From Apiospora phragmitis (taxonomy: Eukaryota > Ascomycota > Sordariomycetes > Amphisphaeriales > Apiosporaceae), in the NCBI GenBank assembly GCA_038363925.1, contig JAQQWL010000005.1, positions 744,001 through 808,000 on the forward strand: a stretch of DNA of 64,000 nt, written 5' to 3'. The notes under the pieces are model-generated. The model had not been told where the DNA came from and searched no databases. It was given only the letters and a program-made list of their open reading frames with translations. Every line of letters begins with the position of its first letter. Position 1 is the stretch's first letter. This document shows positions 35,273-47,164 of this stretch, piece by piece. Both the position numbers and the translations under genes were made by a program.

Positions 35273-36179
35273 CTTGGATCTTCTAGCGATCTAAGAATAC
35301 TGTGTATTGGGGTGATGCGAAAGATGCAAACTTGCGCCGATAGCTTCTTGTGTCGGATGATTTTTTTCTGAACAACCGGCGAGCAGCGAGATGCAGAATG
35401 GCAGGTGACTGAGATTGAGCAGGGATGATGTAATCAAGCAATCAGTCACTGACATGTTGGATTGACAAGCAGCAAAAAGCTTGTGTGGGGCCGAGATGCC
35501 GACACCCAACAGCCTTGCATTGGCCTGACAGACGCCTTGAAGAACCAATCATAACCGCCCGGATTCAAAGCCTGTGGGACCTGAGCAGAAGCCTGAGCAC
35601 CAACCAAACAAGCCCAATTCATCCACAAGTCATCCACCCCGCATTCCCGTCTTCCTCCCTCCAACAAACGGGCTAAAAGCTGCACCAACTGGGCAAGTAC
35701 AGGCGATTGATGCGATCGAAGGCGCTCTTTCGGTTGTCTTAGTTGTCGCGTGCTGCCACACCTTAGGGTCCACCCTCCTCTGTCCGGCACTCATCGTTCG
35801 ATTGGTGGCATGGCATCATAGTTCTCCAACTGATGGACATCAGAAGATCGTAGCAAAAGCTAGAAAGCTTGATTGAGTCCGATGATGCCAAACGGAGTGA
35901 GTCTGAGTGTGCGAGAGCCGACATCGCGAGCTGACTAAAATCTGGGATTGAGTTTCCAGCGAAGCTGAAGCTCCAAATGGACTCTTTACAAATAGACAAA
36001 AGACCCCGCCTTGGCTCCCCCTTTGATGGAGGGGAAGAATGGACATGGTTCTCCAAGATCAATCCAACAACGCCTCATCCCAATTAACATTATCATACCT
36101 AGAATCACTCTGTCTCTAAGACGGTACCATTACCTCCTCACACACACAAGCTGCATGACAGGGCCTTGATCCACCCAAC
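35273..36179. promoter_or_regulatory. Shared upstream region of divergent GRX5 and PPCDC genes
   Basis: About 900 bp between two divergent housekeeping genes, so it must hold both promoters. I see no coding sequence and no clear TATA box. Confidence 0.45.
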
Positions 36180-37153
36180 ATGCTGCAGTACATCTCCTCC
36201 CACCACGACGCCCACCACATCCGCCGCGAGTCCACCTCGCTGGCCGCCCTAACGGCCGCGCTGCTGGACGGCAAGACCCACCTGCTCCTGGCCGCATCCG
36301 GCTCCGTCGCCACCATCAAGCTGCCCCTCATCGTCCAGGCCCTGGCGCGCCACCCCAACCTCAGCATCCGCATCCTGCTGACGCCCTCGGCGTCGCGCTT
36401 CCTGGCCGGCCAGTCCGTCGAGCAGCCCACCGTGTCCAGCCTGCGCCACAGCCCCAACGTCGACGCCGTCTACGTCGACGAGGACGAGTGGAAGGAGCCC
36501 TGGAAGCGCGGCAACGCCATCCTGCATATCGAGCTCCGACGGTAAGTAACCTTTGAGTGGACGTTTCCCCGTTACTTCCCGCAATCCCCTTCTTTGATCG
36601 AGGTTTGGGGTGATGGTTGGTGGTAGAGAGGAAATGACGAACTGATGCACTGACATACCCCGCGCAAAATAGATGGGCTGATCTCCTCGTCATCGCGCCC
36701 CTGAGCGCCAACACCATGGCCAAGATCGTCAATGGTATGGCCGACGGGATCCTGACGAGCGTAGTGCGCGCCTGGGACGCGCGCGGCGAGCTGGACACGG
36801 ATGTGGCGCAGCTCCAACAGCAACATCAATCGTCGGAAGGCGCCGCCACCACCACTAACGGCGGCAGCAGCAGCAGTGCGCCACCCAAGAAGACGAAGCG
36901 CATCCTCGTCGCGCCCGCCATGAACACGGCCATGTGGCGCCACCCCATCACGGCCAAGCAGCTGCGCGTGCTCGAGGACGAGTACGGCGTCGGCAACGCC
37001 GACGGCTCCGGCTGGTTCGAGGTGCTCGCGCCGCAGAAGAAGACGCTGGCGTGCGGCGACGTCGGCGACGGCGCCATGATGGAGTGGACTGAGATTGTGC
37101 AGGCGGTCGAGGAGAGGCTGGGGCTTGGGGGTGATGGTGACGCTTCCGAGTAA
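36180..37153 (+). CDS. Phosphopantothenoylcysteine decarboxylase (flavoprotein, CoA synthesis)
   Basis: Two exons, 36180-36541 and 36673-37153 (intron GTAAGT..AATAG), giving about 281 residues. The flavoprotein fold (PF02441) begins THLLLAASGSVATIKLPLIV, with the usual GSVA..K FMN-binding start. Later come WADLLVIAPLSANTMAKI, VAPAMNTAMW (the conserved PxMNxxMW motif) and LACGDVGDGAM, which contains the catalytic Cys of PPC decarboxylases. The product makes 4'-phosphopantetheine from phosphopantothenoylcysteine, step three of CoA synthesis. It is homologous to yeast Hal3/Vhs3/Cab3, some of which also inhibit phosphatase Ppz1. A low-complexity insert (TTTNGGSSSSAPPKKTK) splits the domain. The long acidic C-terminal tail of Hal3 is missing, so a plain decarboxylase role is more likely. 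Confidence 0.92.
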
Positions 37154-37448
37154 AAGCCATTTGATGGTTGATACCGGGATAAACCCGTTTTCCTTTCCGA
37201 ACATGCTGGGTCATAGGTTGGAGAGTAATGTTTTATTTGCGGTGATATCGGGATACAGAAGGGTCTCCTAGTTGGCTAGCTAGTATCGAGGTTGAAATAT
37301 TCTGGCGGCACCGACTTCGCGAGGGGTTTCATTCAAATGAAAAAGCAGTTCCTATGTCTGCGACGGAATAATCTAAAATCTGCATGACGCTTGCAATAAT
37401 GTCCTGTTAGAAATGATCATATCGATTAGCTAGAGTGACGAGTCCCGG
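37154..37448. other. Intergenic, convergent 3' ends
   Basis: Between the PPCDC stop and the stop of the rhodopsin-type relic. Nothing recognised. Confidence 0.5.
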
Positions 37449-38377
37449 TTAGACTACTCTAATGTACCGTTTTACGCGATCTTCTCTGACGTTATAGAAG
37501 TCTCTCACAATAAAAATCCCTCTTTGGGAACTAGCACATGACAGATTTGAGCCCCCAGAATGGGCACTTGATTCGGATTGTTTCGTGGCTTCGATTTGCA
37601 AGTTTCTTCGGGAGTCCTGAGACCCCAAATCTGAGAGCTGAATCTCCTCGATCGTATCATTGTCCATCGCGGTGAACCCGTCGGTTGTCGCGATCTCCCG
37701 CCTCCGTTTAAACTCGCGGTTGCTCCGCCCAAAGGTTTCGAGTGCTACTTTGTGCTGGCCCTTTTCACTGCTTCCACTCTTCGCGTTGGATGATACCTGA
37801 CGACCAAACACGTTGTCGAATAGCGGTCGCAAAATCGGGCTGCATGACACAATGATGGCAACTCCCGGCTCCACCACGGCGTAGATGTTGGCCTCGACTG
37901 CGGAATAGGACACGTCGGTGAAGTCCAGGTATAGCACGTTGTAGAGTCTGACAGAGGCGAAGATCAACGTCCTGCGGGCGATTGTTAGATCATCAACATA
38001 AATCAAGTTTGAGTCAGCTTTAGGGTGGAGAATACGAAGTGAGATCTGCTGATGAACTTACAAGATGCCAGCGCCAAATACACAGAAGAGGGCCCCTTTG
38101 TAGCGAAGAGACATTTACAACCGCCAGATCATCGGGATTAGCAATACCAAGATGCAGCACTCCTTGACGATGTCGATAATTCCGATGGATGCGAATACGG
38201 TCACCTGATCACCGCACTTCCCCCCTGGTGTGTACGGGTTCCAGTTCATCTCGATCGGACGGCATATCAGGGCCTCCATGAGTATGTTCATGACGGTCCA
38301 GCCGATAGTGAAGACCATGACGGCCCACGCGACGGCGGCGAACCGTTGGGTAACGAAGATACGCTTAAGCATCTAAG
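37449..38377 (-). pseudogene. Fungal rhodopsin-type (PTH11-like) membrane protein gene, 3' part
   Basis: The minus-strand frame begins at the transposon edge with LKRIFVTQRFAAVAWAVMVF and continues through CRPIEMNWNPYTPGGKCGDQ, then LVLLIPMIWRL. It continues after an in-frame TAA (~38118) as MSLRYKGALFCVFGAG. An intron (GTAAGTTCATC..CGCCCGCAG) leads to the last exon: SVRLYNVLYLDFTDVSYSAV, VVEPGVAIIVSCSPILRPLF and a long Ser/Lys-rich cytoplasmic tail ending at 37449. These are transmembrane helices 4-7 of the fungal rhodopsin domain (PF20684), found in PTH11-like GPCR candidates. The TAA fits a CAA-to-TAA change. With the transposon insertion upstream the gene is certainly non-functional. Confidence 0.8.
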
Positions 38378-40703
38378 TAAGCTAAAGCACCCCTCCACGG
38401 ACCACCACTTTACGGACCACCGCGTTTCGCTTTATAAACGCGTTAAACCTTTAAATAATAATATAGATTTCTTTTATTATTTTTATTTTTTAATTATATA
38501 TATTATTATTATTTTATTCGTTTTTTTCTAATTATTTCTTTATATTATCGTTTAATATTTAAAAACGCGCGTAGGCTACGATACGTGACGTAAAGCTCGA
38601 ATTAAGTGTTCGCGAAGCCGTCCGTAAATAAGATGCCGACCGATCTTATATTATATAGCGTTTAGCCGGTATACCGACGTAATAAAAGTTAAATAAAAAC
38701 CGGTAAGTATTATTACTATTTCTTAAAACTTAATTAATAAATTAAGCTATTAATAAAGCTAAATTAAGCTTCGTATTAATACTTATTAAATTTAAATATA
38801 TAACTTAACGAATATTAAACGCTTTCGAAGCGTTTTATATATTAGGGTAATATTAATATACCCGATTTTTAATTAAAAACAAGTCCGTTAAAACTATTAA
38901 GTTTAAAATAATTAATTATAGCCGCGTTAATAAGGTAATTATCGCTAATATTAACGTTTTTTTAATAGATTTAATACCTCAGAGCTAGTTAATATCCTTT
39001 TTAAACGCTTTTATAATACGAACGAAATAAGTATCGGCTAAAGCGTTAGCGGTAACTACTAAGTGGTTGCCGAAGCTACTAACTATCTAGCCTTTAAAAA
39101 AGACGTCGAGAAAAGGGAATAAATTACTACCCTAAAGTATATAGGCTATAATAGGGTAGCCCTCCCGCCGCTAGTTATTTTTAAAGGGGCCGACGTTTAA
39201 AGCTAGTGGTTTTTAGACTAAGATGATCATCTTTAAAATAATTAGCGGTTTAAAGTATCGCTTAAAAAGTGGACTAATAATCTTATAATATTAAATTAAA
39301 TTTAAAATATTTTTATTATTTATATTTAATTTTATCACGGTAATAAATAAATCGTTTTAATTTATAACGGTTATAATTTATATATAAAAAAAAATTTATA
39401 GCTTTATTTTATTAATAAAATATAGCTCGTGTTTTATAAATTATATTATAATTATATTATATAGGTTTTAAATATAAAGGTTTTTAAGCTATTAAAAAAA
39501 AGGCTAAAAATCCTTTTAAAAGTATGCTTAAACGCGGTCTTTAAACTTAAACCTATTAAATTAAATATGTTAAAAGTATACCGCTAGGCTAGGATTAACA
39601 TTTTAACTCTTTTAATAATCTAAAATGCTTAGAAAATAGCTAGGATTTATCCGCGGGATCGATCGAAACCTTTATTATTAAAATATGTTATCCTAGAGGA
39701 TAAGGGTGTCGCCTAACTATATCTAGAGCTATCTTTAGTAATTAATAAAGAATTAACGCCCGATTTTATCGCCGAATTAGCTTTAATACCTATTAAAACA
39801 CCCTTTAGTAGTTAGGTATTAAGAAATAATAATTAAAAGCTAGCCGCTATAAACTTTACTTTTAACCTCTTTTCTTAAAGACTCTTTATTTATAAAACTA
39901 ATAAGGCCTTTAACGAATAACGTATCCCATAAGCGAATATCTTATACAAGCGAATATCTCACTTTTATAAATTTCTTTATAGCCTTAACCTTTTTTTATA
40001 TTCTTTTACGTCCGAAAATGCCATAACTTTAAAAAAAGAGTAATATAATTTTAACGCTTTAAGCGCTCTAAGAAAACTTAATTTTAAGCGTACGAAAGGC
40101 TGTATTAATTTACTACGTTTTATCGAAAACCTTATAATATAAATAAAATAGTTAACCTATACGATACGAAATATTTACGAATTCTCGAAAGCTTTTAAAT
40201 TTTAAAAAAAATATAATTATTCGATATATTATTAATTTAAATACGTAATCGTTTCTTCCCCGGCTAAGTAATATAGAAAATATAACGAATCGATTATTTA
40301 GTTTATATAACGCGGGACGCGTCGGCGTTAATTAAGCCTTTAATTTCGTATAATAATAATTAAACCTCCGGACGCGTTTTAACCGAAGAATCGGTTATTA
40401 AAGAATCTTTTATAAAAATCCTAACGCGTATCGCGCGTAGTTTATTTCGTACGGAATATAATTTATAAATACGGGATTTAAAAGGAGGATATTTATAATT
40501 TCGACGAGACCGGCTTTTTTATAAGCTAAATCTCGTCCGAAATAATCGTAACTATTTTCGATTAATACGGAAAACTTAAGGTAATATAATAAAAGAACTA
40601 AGAATAAGTTATAATTATTTAAGGCGTCGGATTACACGGTTACGCTATCCCTCTATATATTATTTTTACCGGGAAAACATACTTCTTTTCTTAATACGAA
40701 AAC

Positions 40704-40908
40704 TGTTAAAACAGCAGGAACTAAGGTTTTCTATATTACCCCAAAAGGGGTGCCGCGTACCTGCGCGCACGAACCCCTTTCTGTTTTATAAAAAGGGGCA
40801 TATAATACCCCTCGTAGTTAGCAGAGAAAATAGACATGAATAATAGAATTAACTAATATAACCTCGATTAAAACCGGAATTACCGTATATACGAGAGCTC
40901 ATTTAATA
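40704..40908 (+). repeat. 5' LTR of the gag-only element
   Basis: Starts TGTTAAAACAGCAGG and ends catttaata. Contains gggtgccgcgtacctgcgcg, shared with the right copy, and a TATA-like stretch before a GC-rich patch. It is less RIP-altered than its partner. Confidence 0.8.
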
Positions 40909-43626
40909 TTAATTAGTGCTTACCCGTAGCGATTATAATTAATAAGAGTGAAGAGACGGTTCTACGCCCCTACTAACGTAAAGGCGACCGTGCTAAAGAG
41001 CCCCGAGAATTTCCGCCCGTTAGAGATTCGGAGGAAGAGCCGAACTAAATTAACTATACGAGGAGGAACCCCTTTTCCCGAATATATATTATAAAGAGGA
41101 GACCAGGTTCCGAATTATACGCGAAACTAACTAGGCTATATATAACTATATACTTAAATAACCTTATCGTACGATTTATAAAATAATAACCCCTATTAAA
41201 ATAAAATTAATTACGGTCGGGGAATTAAAAACGAGCCCGGACGTATCGAACTTAAATAAACCGATAACCCTAGACCTCGAATTATTTATATACGAAAAAG
41301 TATCTTAAAATATCGGAATTCTATTAATAATCTAGAAAAAGAACGTTAACCTCGATCTCTAAAAGCTCGAACCCTTAAAGATACTCTCTAAATCCGAGGA
41401 GATATTACCCTAATAACTCACGACGTACCTCGTATAATATTTCTTAAAATACTATATATTAAAAATAATAGGGACCTTTTTTTAAAAGTCCTTTATTATA
41501 AAGTTTAACGGATAAACCGAGTACTAATTTAGTTAAATTAATCGTATGTTTTAAAAAGAGCTTTTTAATTATTTTAAAGAATATAGAATCGATATACTAA
41601 CGAACGGATCTTTTAAAACTAAGCTTATAAGCCTAATACGACCGGCCGCTCTTAAACACTAATAAGACCGACTAGTAGAACCGATTTCGAAAACCCGAAA
41701 AGGGGATATTCTATACTCTTCTCGAGAGTAAACAGTCGAATAACCGCCGCCTAAACGAGAGATACCTAATCTCTATACGGAATAATTATCCGCGACATTA
41801 CGGGATACTTTAGGCCCGACGTCCCACCTTAGATTACTAAGTACCTAAGCGTCGCAAGATATCGTCCTTTTCTTTCCTTAACTTCGGTATTATTAAACTA
41901 GACTATATAATTATTTAGTCCAGCGTATATTACGGAGTAAGATATCTTTTTAAGCCGAGCTATTTATAACGGTAAAATCGACTAGAACAAGGTCGTTACC
42001 TTCTCGAAGGTATAGAAGAAAAAAAAGAACTATACCGGCAAGCCGTACGACATCTTTTATAATAAAGTACGGATATTTATCGGAACATGCCGACGGCTAG
42101 ATATACTAAAAAACTAATACTATATAATTTTCTTAAACATTCTTTTTAACTGTGCGGAGGCATTCTATCTTAACTATATCGGACTCGAAAAGAAATAAGA
42201 CGAGATATACGATCTTATAAACTAGTATTTTAATACGATAATAAATTACGCATAATATTTTACGAATTAGACGATAACTTTTTTTATATAAATAAAAAGT
42301 AAAAACGCCGAAAAATAACTTATTAAAGTTTTAAAAATCTTACTAAATAAGCTCTAACTCATATAACGAGCCCTTAAAAAAGGATTCGAAAAAGAGATCG
42401 CTCTTTATACCTTAGTAGTATAAGCCTACCGAAGAATTCCGGAGCTTACACCGGCCCTTATTAATTAAAAGCTAATATACGAAGCATTATTTTCAGACCT
42501 TCGTATATCGCTAAGTATAATAATAGATTAAATATTATCGAAACGATATCTAATAGAAGAATTATATCGAAACCCGGTTAAAAACACGTACTTAATTAAT
42601 AAACGGTTTATAAATAACCGTATAAAAAAAACCGACTAGTCTACGGTAACAAATTACCGTATAATAGCCGACCACCAAGATAAGAAGGTAGCTAGTAACC
42701 CGTTAATACCTTATAGCCAAGGCTATTATACGGGAACCGGTAGTTCGAACAAAGAACCTGCCGAATCTACTATAAATAAAACTATTAATTAATAAACTAC
42801 TTAGTTAAAAAACGAACTCGTATAATAATTTAATACCTCTAAGCGTGTAATAACGTTGGACAGGATTTTCTTACCTAAAAAGAATACAGGGATTTCGTTC
42901 GAAAAAAAAAAGAAGAGCTAAAAAATAACAAAAAAAGTATAACTATCTCGATTTAAAAAACGCATAATAAAGCACTACTTACTTAATAAACGCCGCGTTC
43001 TACTACCGGCTTACTAACGAGGATATTTACTTAATAAATACTTAGTTAAACTAGGAATAACGAACGAGAAAAAACTAATAATCGATATCATATCGCTTCG
43101 AAAATCATATAAAAAAGGAGATCTCGAAGATCTACTAGGTCGACGGCCGAAATAACCCTATAAACGCCTTCACTAAAAAATCTCTAAATAAAGCCCTTAA
43201 ATAATTAATATTAACTAATAAGTTAATCGTACGCGTAAAAGTATACGTTAAGAGACTAAACTCGTACGGCGAATAAAAAAAAGAGGGGAGAAAAAGAGAT
43301 ACCTTCTTCCTTAACGAAGTATAACGTATCGCGATATATAATAACGCCCCTATTATTATTACTATTTTTATTACTATTATTACTTTTAATTTATAATAAA
43401 GAAATAATATATATAAATATATAATAACTTTCCTTATTATTATTATTATTAAAAGACTTGCTACTTAATTAAATTAACGTTAAAAAGGTATAATATCACC
43501 TATATAGCTTAAGCAAGTACCGAATACCGAATTAACGTAACCTATTCGTATAAAACCTTTATAAAAGGAAGACTCGTTTTAAAAAGGGGAACTACTTAAG
43601 TTTATTATTAAAATAAAAACTATTAG

Positions 43627-43831
43627 TATTAAAATAATAAAAACTAAGGTTTTCTATATTACTTTAAAAAAAGTGCCGCGTACCTACGCGCACGAACCCT
43701 TATCTATTTTATAAAAAGGGGCATATAATGCCCCTCGTAGCTAACAGAGAAAATAAATATAAATAATAGAATTAACTAATATAACCTCGATTAAAACCGG
43801 AACCACCGTACGTACGAGAGCCCATTTAATA
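43627..43831 (+). repeat. 3' LTR of the gag-only element
   Basis: Same length and content as 40704-40908, with transitions at many positions (TATTAAAATAATAAAAA at the start). Followed by the aaaac target duplication. Confidence 0.8.
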
Positions 43832-45282
43832 AAAACAGCTTATTATTAAAGGACTAAGTGATCGTAATTATTAAAAATAGCTAGACTATAAATAAAAAAG
43901 GCGAGGACTAGATTTGATACTTTAATTAATATACTAGGTTTTATACGAAGGGTTGTTATTACTTCTTAGTTTTAAATAGCTATGAAAGTTATTACTCGAT
44001 AACTTTCGAGCTTTATTATAAAGAGAACTCGATTATTATATTTTATATACCTTTTTATTCGTTATATAAGCTCTAGGCTTTTAATATCGGCTATTTTCGT
44101 ATATTAAAAAGGGTGTACGAAAAAGAAATTAAATATTTTATATAGGCGTATATTACTTATATCTTAAAAGAGGACTTTTTATTAATATTTTTAAAAGCGT
44201 TCTAAGCGATTTTTACTGTTTTAAATATATAAAGAAGCTTTTAAAAAATAGGACTCGTTTTATATAATTTAGAATATATTATTTTATAATTAAATATAAA
44301 GCTATATATTTTAATACTTCTAGGGACGTTTTTAACCTTATTTATTCCTTAAGAATTAAAAACTTTAAATAACTCGATTAAAACCTAATCTTAAACCGAA
44401 TACGTTTAACTTTTCGACGTTTATTTTAATTAGTTTTAATTAAATTATAAAAGTTATAATATATATTATATACCGAGTTACTTTTTTAAAAAATAAAAAC
44501 GCGATACTTCGAAAAATAAATAAGATATTTAGCCGGCGCCGCCGTACGAAAAAAAAACGGCTATAAAATAAAGGATTATTTCGTATATAAATTAAAAAAA
44601 ATTTATAGTTTTAAAAGAATATTAATAAATAATTATAAAACGAATCGCGTTAAAGGAATAATTATATAAAAACGTTTAAAACACGCTTATAACGCTATAA
44701 AATTTACGGAAAGCTTAGGTATAATACGCGTACTTATTAGAATAATATAGAAATATTTAAAGATAAGGATTCCGATTAATTTTAATATATTAAATACGTT
44801 ATAATAAAATTAATTTATATTTTATCGAAAGGGGTATAAAAGAATAAGATATTCGTTTATATAAAATATTCGCTTATAAAATACGTTAAGCTAATAAAAT
44901 CGCGAGCCTCGAGGTTTAAATTAATTATTTTTAAACTAAACATAATAAAAAAACTATTAAAATATATTAAAAGGTAAGAATCGTACCGGGATAGCGATTT
45001 ATTCGTATAGTTAATATATAACGGGCTAAGCGGAGGTTAAAGGGTAGGGTTATATTTAAGGACGAATCTATTAACGTTAAGGTACTAAGTAGGCCGCAGA
45101 ACGATATAGAAGGAATAAAAGATAATAAAACGGAAATAGAGGACTATATTATTATTAAAAATATTAAAAAATAGTATGTCCTGACTAATTTTAGCTATAG
45201 AAATAACTTTAAATTAAAAGGGCATGTTTAATAGGTTTTCTAATCCGCGAAGGGGTGGTCCGTGGAGGGGTGCTTTAGCTTA

Positions 45283-45450
45283 ATGCTCATCTTCACCAGA
45301 CCCATGGTGAAGGCGTACAGAACCTGCGTCGAGTACGCGGTCTAGGCACCCATGTTATCGCGTGTCAGATACGGCATGCAGCGAATTAATTATGGCATGA
45401 TGATGTTCAGCTTACCATGGAGAGACGGATGATATGCCAACGCTGCAGCT
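45283..45450 (-). pseudogene. Rhodopsin-type membrane protein gene, upstream exons cut off by the transposon
   Basis: On the minus strand 45283-45341 encodes TAYSTQVLYAFTMGLVKMSI, the transmembrane segment that precedes LLMLKRIF in fungal rhodopsin-domain proteins, and ends exactly at the transposon. It joins in frame with the 37449-38377 part across the TA target site, though the joined codon next to the site reads as a stop. Upstream is a good intron (45342-45415, GTAAGC, branch CTGAC, TAG) and then a degenerate exon ending RWHIIRLSM, like the GxGxHIW..LPM loop of the family. The N-terminal exons could not be placed with confidence. Confidence 0.7.
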
Positions 45451-45747
45451 CCGGCAACAACCAACAACATTTTGGACCAACACGGTCCGATCTGACTGTA
45501 CCGCGGACATGCACCAGATGCAGCAATGATTGAGGATCAGTCAGCATGTAGCATCCCGGACATCCTCTGCAACCGCAGCAAACATGTTCTGCATCGGCAA
45601 CGGCTGTAAGGTTACTCCGTATCTTCCAATAAATGGCTATCTTGGCAGTATTTTCTCTCTCCTCACCACTGGCCACCCACTCCTCTTTTCTCCCACTCTT
45701 ACTACACCAGCTTTTAAAACTTCACTATAGTGTGGCCAGCCGTGTGA

Positions 45748-47164
45748 GATTACATTGTCGTCGGCGGTGGGATTGCCGGATCGGTAGTTTCCAGTCGCCT
45801 ACTGGAGCAGAATCCCTCTTCAAAGATTCTCCTGATTGAGGCCGGCCCCGATGTCAGCAATCGGACAGATATTGTGTATATCAACTCGACAAACCTGATC
45901 ATGGGCGACTTCGATTACAATTACCAAACGTAAGTCGCCGGCGCTGCTTACTCTGACCGCGCTCTTGTCGTGATTTCCGCCGTTTTAACGCGGCTGACTT
46001 GGGTTCCAAGAGTCCCACAAGCCAATCTGGGCAATCGACAAATTGCAAATCCCAGTGGGCGTGCCCTGGGTGGAGGCTTTGTTATTAACTCTGGTGAGTA
46101 AATGTTCGCCCTCGTTTCGATCAGTATCAGTCGGTTCAGCCTGTTGACAGCACCTTCTTCCAAGGTGGCTGGACGCGAGGCTCCAGTCTCGACTACGACC
46201 TCTGGGCCGACACAGTCGGCGACCAAGGGTGGAGCTACTCGGGGCAGCTCCCCTACTTCCGAAAATCAGAGGACCACTGCGACAGCAAGCACCCCGACCA
46301 GCACGGACACGGCGGCCCCATCCACGTCGCGTCCGTCACCTGCACTGGGCGCAACTACCCGCTGCGAGACAAGGTCCTCGACTCGTGGCACGAGGCCGGC
46401 GTCGACTCCCTGCCCGACCTCGACGGCAACGCGGGGCGGATCCTGGGCGTCGGCGAGCTGTACGAGAACCGCCGCGATGGTAAGCGCCAGATCGCCAGTT
46501 CCGCCTACTCCCTTGAGGGGGTCACCGTCCTGACGGAAACTCTGATGGAGTCCATCACGCTGACCAAAGGCGACGATGGCAGTACGCAAGCCACCGGTCT
46601 CCGGCTCGCCAATGGTACGGAATACCGGGCCAAACGCGTCGTCGCGTCGGCCGGCGCCTACCGGACGCCCCAGTTGCTGCTGCTTTCGGGCATTGGCCCT
46701 TCGGAAACCCTCGCGCAGCGCGGCATCGAAAAAAAGGTTGACTTGCCGGACGTTGGCCAGAACCTGGCTGACCACGTGGTGCTAATCAATCTCTGGCGGC
46801 TGAAGGACCCGAGCCATGGCTACGCGCTTGGGTCTGGCAACCCCTTATTTGATGAACCGCAGTTCGGATTAGGCAACGCGAACGACTTCGTCACGTCGAC
46901 GGCCGTTCCCAAAGAGTAAGGGGGAGGCGGCCCACAATCCAGTCACACACTCATCCCCGAAAAGCGACGACCAGGTCGCCGATATGGAGAACTTCATCAC
47001 ATATGTCCCGGCTCCCTCCACGGACCCAGCTGTCCCGGTCGACGACACGCACATCAGCACCTCGCTCGCCAGTCTGTGTTCCCCGTCGTGATCGGGGCGC
47101 ATCTCCAGGCAGCGGTGTATGGGCTGGCGGAGCAGGCGGCGTTCATCATTGCTGGAGACTACTA
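45748..47164 (+). pseudogene. GMC oxidoreductase gene, N-terminus broken and C-terminal domain deleted
   Basis: Reads DYIVVGGGIAGSVVSSRLL (FAD dinucleotide-binding GxGxxG), then KILLIEAGPD. Intron 45930-46010 leads to VPQANLGNRQIANPSGRALG, then INSG; intron 46094-46150 leads to FFQGGWTRGSSLDYDLWADT and an open frame through RTPQLLLLSGIGP (GMC signature 2) to NDFVTSTAVPKE. A TAA follows at 46917-46919. The reading resumes (VADMENFITYVPAPSTDPAV, then THISTSLA) and jumps to SVFPVVIGAHLQAAVYGLAE, ending at 47164. Roughly 150-200 residues, including the catalytic His/Asn of the GMC C-terminal domain, are missing. The codon before DYIVV is TGA and no start is in frame. In life such enzymes oxidise alcohols (aryl-alcohol oxidase, choline or glucose dehydrogenase types). 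Confidence 0.8.

Larger units (their letters stand above)
40704..43831 (+). mobile_element. Short gag-only LTR element (TR-GAG/LARD-like), non-autonomous
   Basis: Two 205-bp direct repeats (40704-40908 and 43627-43831) bound a 3128-bp element with identical 5-bp target duplications aaaac (40699-40703 and 43832-43836). It sits in the DDE domain of the Fot1-like transposase. The internal 2.7 kb reads on the plus strand as a single gag-like protein if stops are ignored: YTGKPYDIFYNKVRIFIGTC, ILFNCAEAFYLNYIGL and ALKKGFEKEIALYTLVV, a fungal LTR-retrotransposon capsid pattern. I found no reverse transcriptase, integrase or RNase H motif. It would therefore depend on an autonomous partner for movement. 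The left LTR keeps TG at its start; the right one reads TA and is more AT-rich. Confidence 0.8.
39920..44886 (+). mobile_element. Fot1-like pogo transposon B inside pogo A
   Basis: Terminal inverted repeats start ACGTATCCCATAAGCGAATA on the left and read ACGTATTTTATAAGCGAATA inward from the right end. TA flanks lie at 39918-39919 and 44887-44888. The uninterrupted pogo copy at 56.4 kb shows the matching empty site (aaaacgttaatagaatcgcg). Without the LTR element the length is 1834 bp, typical of Fot1. The transposase is readable on the plus strand: EDIYNFDETGFFIS (catalytic D) and QGVGLHGYAIPLYIIFTGKT before the LTR insertion. After it come ELYYKENSIIILYIPF, NIGYFRILKRVYGKEIKYF and ITYILKEDFLLIFLKAFQAI, the classic Fot1 C-terminal DDE half. 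Many stops by C-to-T change. Confidence 0.85.
38380..45280 (+). mobile_element. Pogo-type DNA transposon A with nested insertions, inside the rhodopsin-type gene
   Basis: Terminal inverted repeats AGCTAAAGCACCCCTCC.. (38380) and its complement (..45280) share a run of about 27 bp and are flanked by TA (38378-38379, 45281-45282). Each end holds repeats of ACGGACCACC. Removing the nested Fot1-like element leaves 1932 bp, close to the 1954-bp copy at 56397-58350, which is the same family. On the plus strand a degraded pogo transposase can be followed: helix-turn-helix (about 38590-38650), a CENP-B-type segment (NKSVKTIK..IINYSRVNK), then FKKDVEKRE, TLKYIGYNRVALPPLVIFKG and RFKVSLKKWTNNL, matching the DDE domain of pogo proteins. 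Heavy RIP. Confidence 0.88.

Noticed and set aside
38380..45280. Reading the 6.9-kb TIR element as a single large novel transposon carrying cargo genes
   Set aside because: The extra length is fully explained by a Fot1-like insertion with TA flanks and a gag-only LTR element with aaaac duplications.
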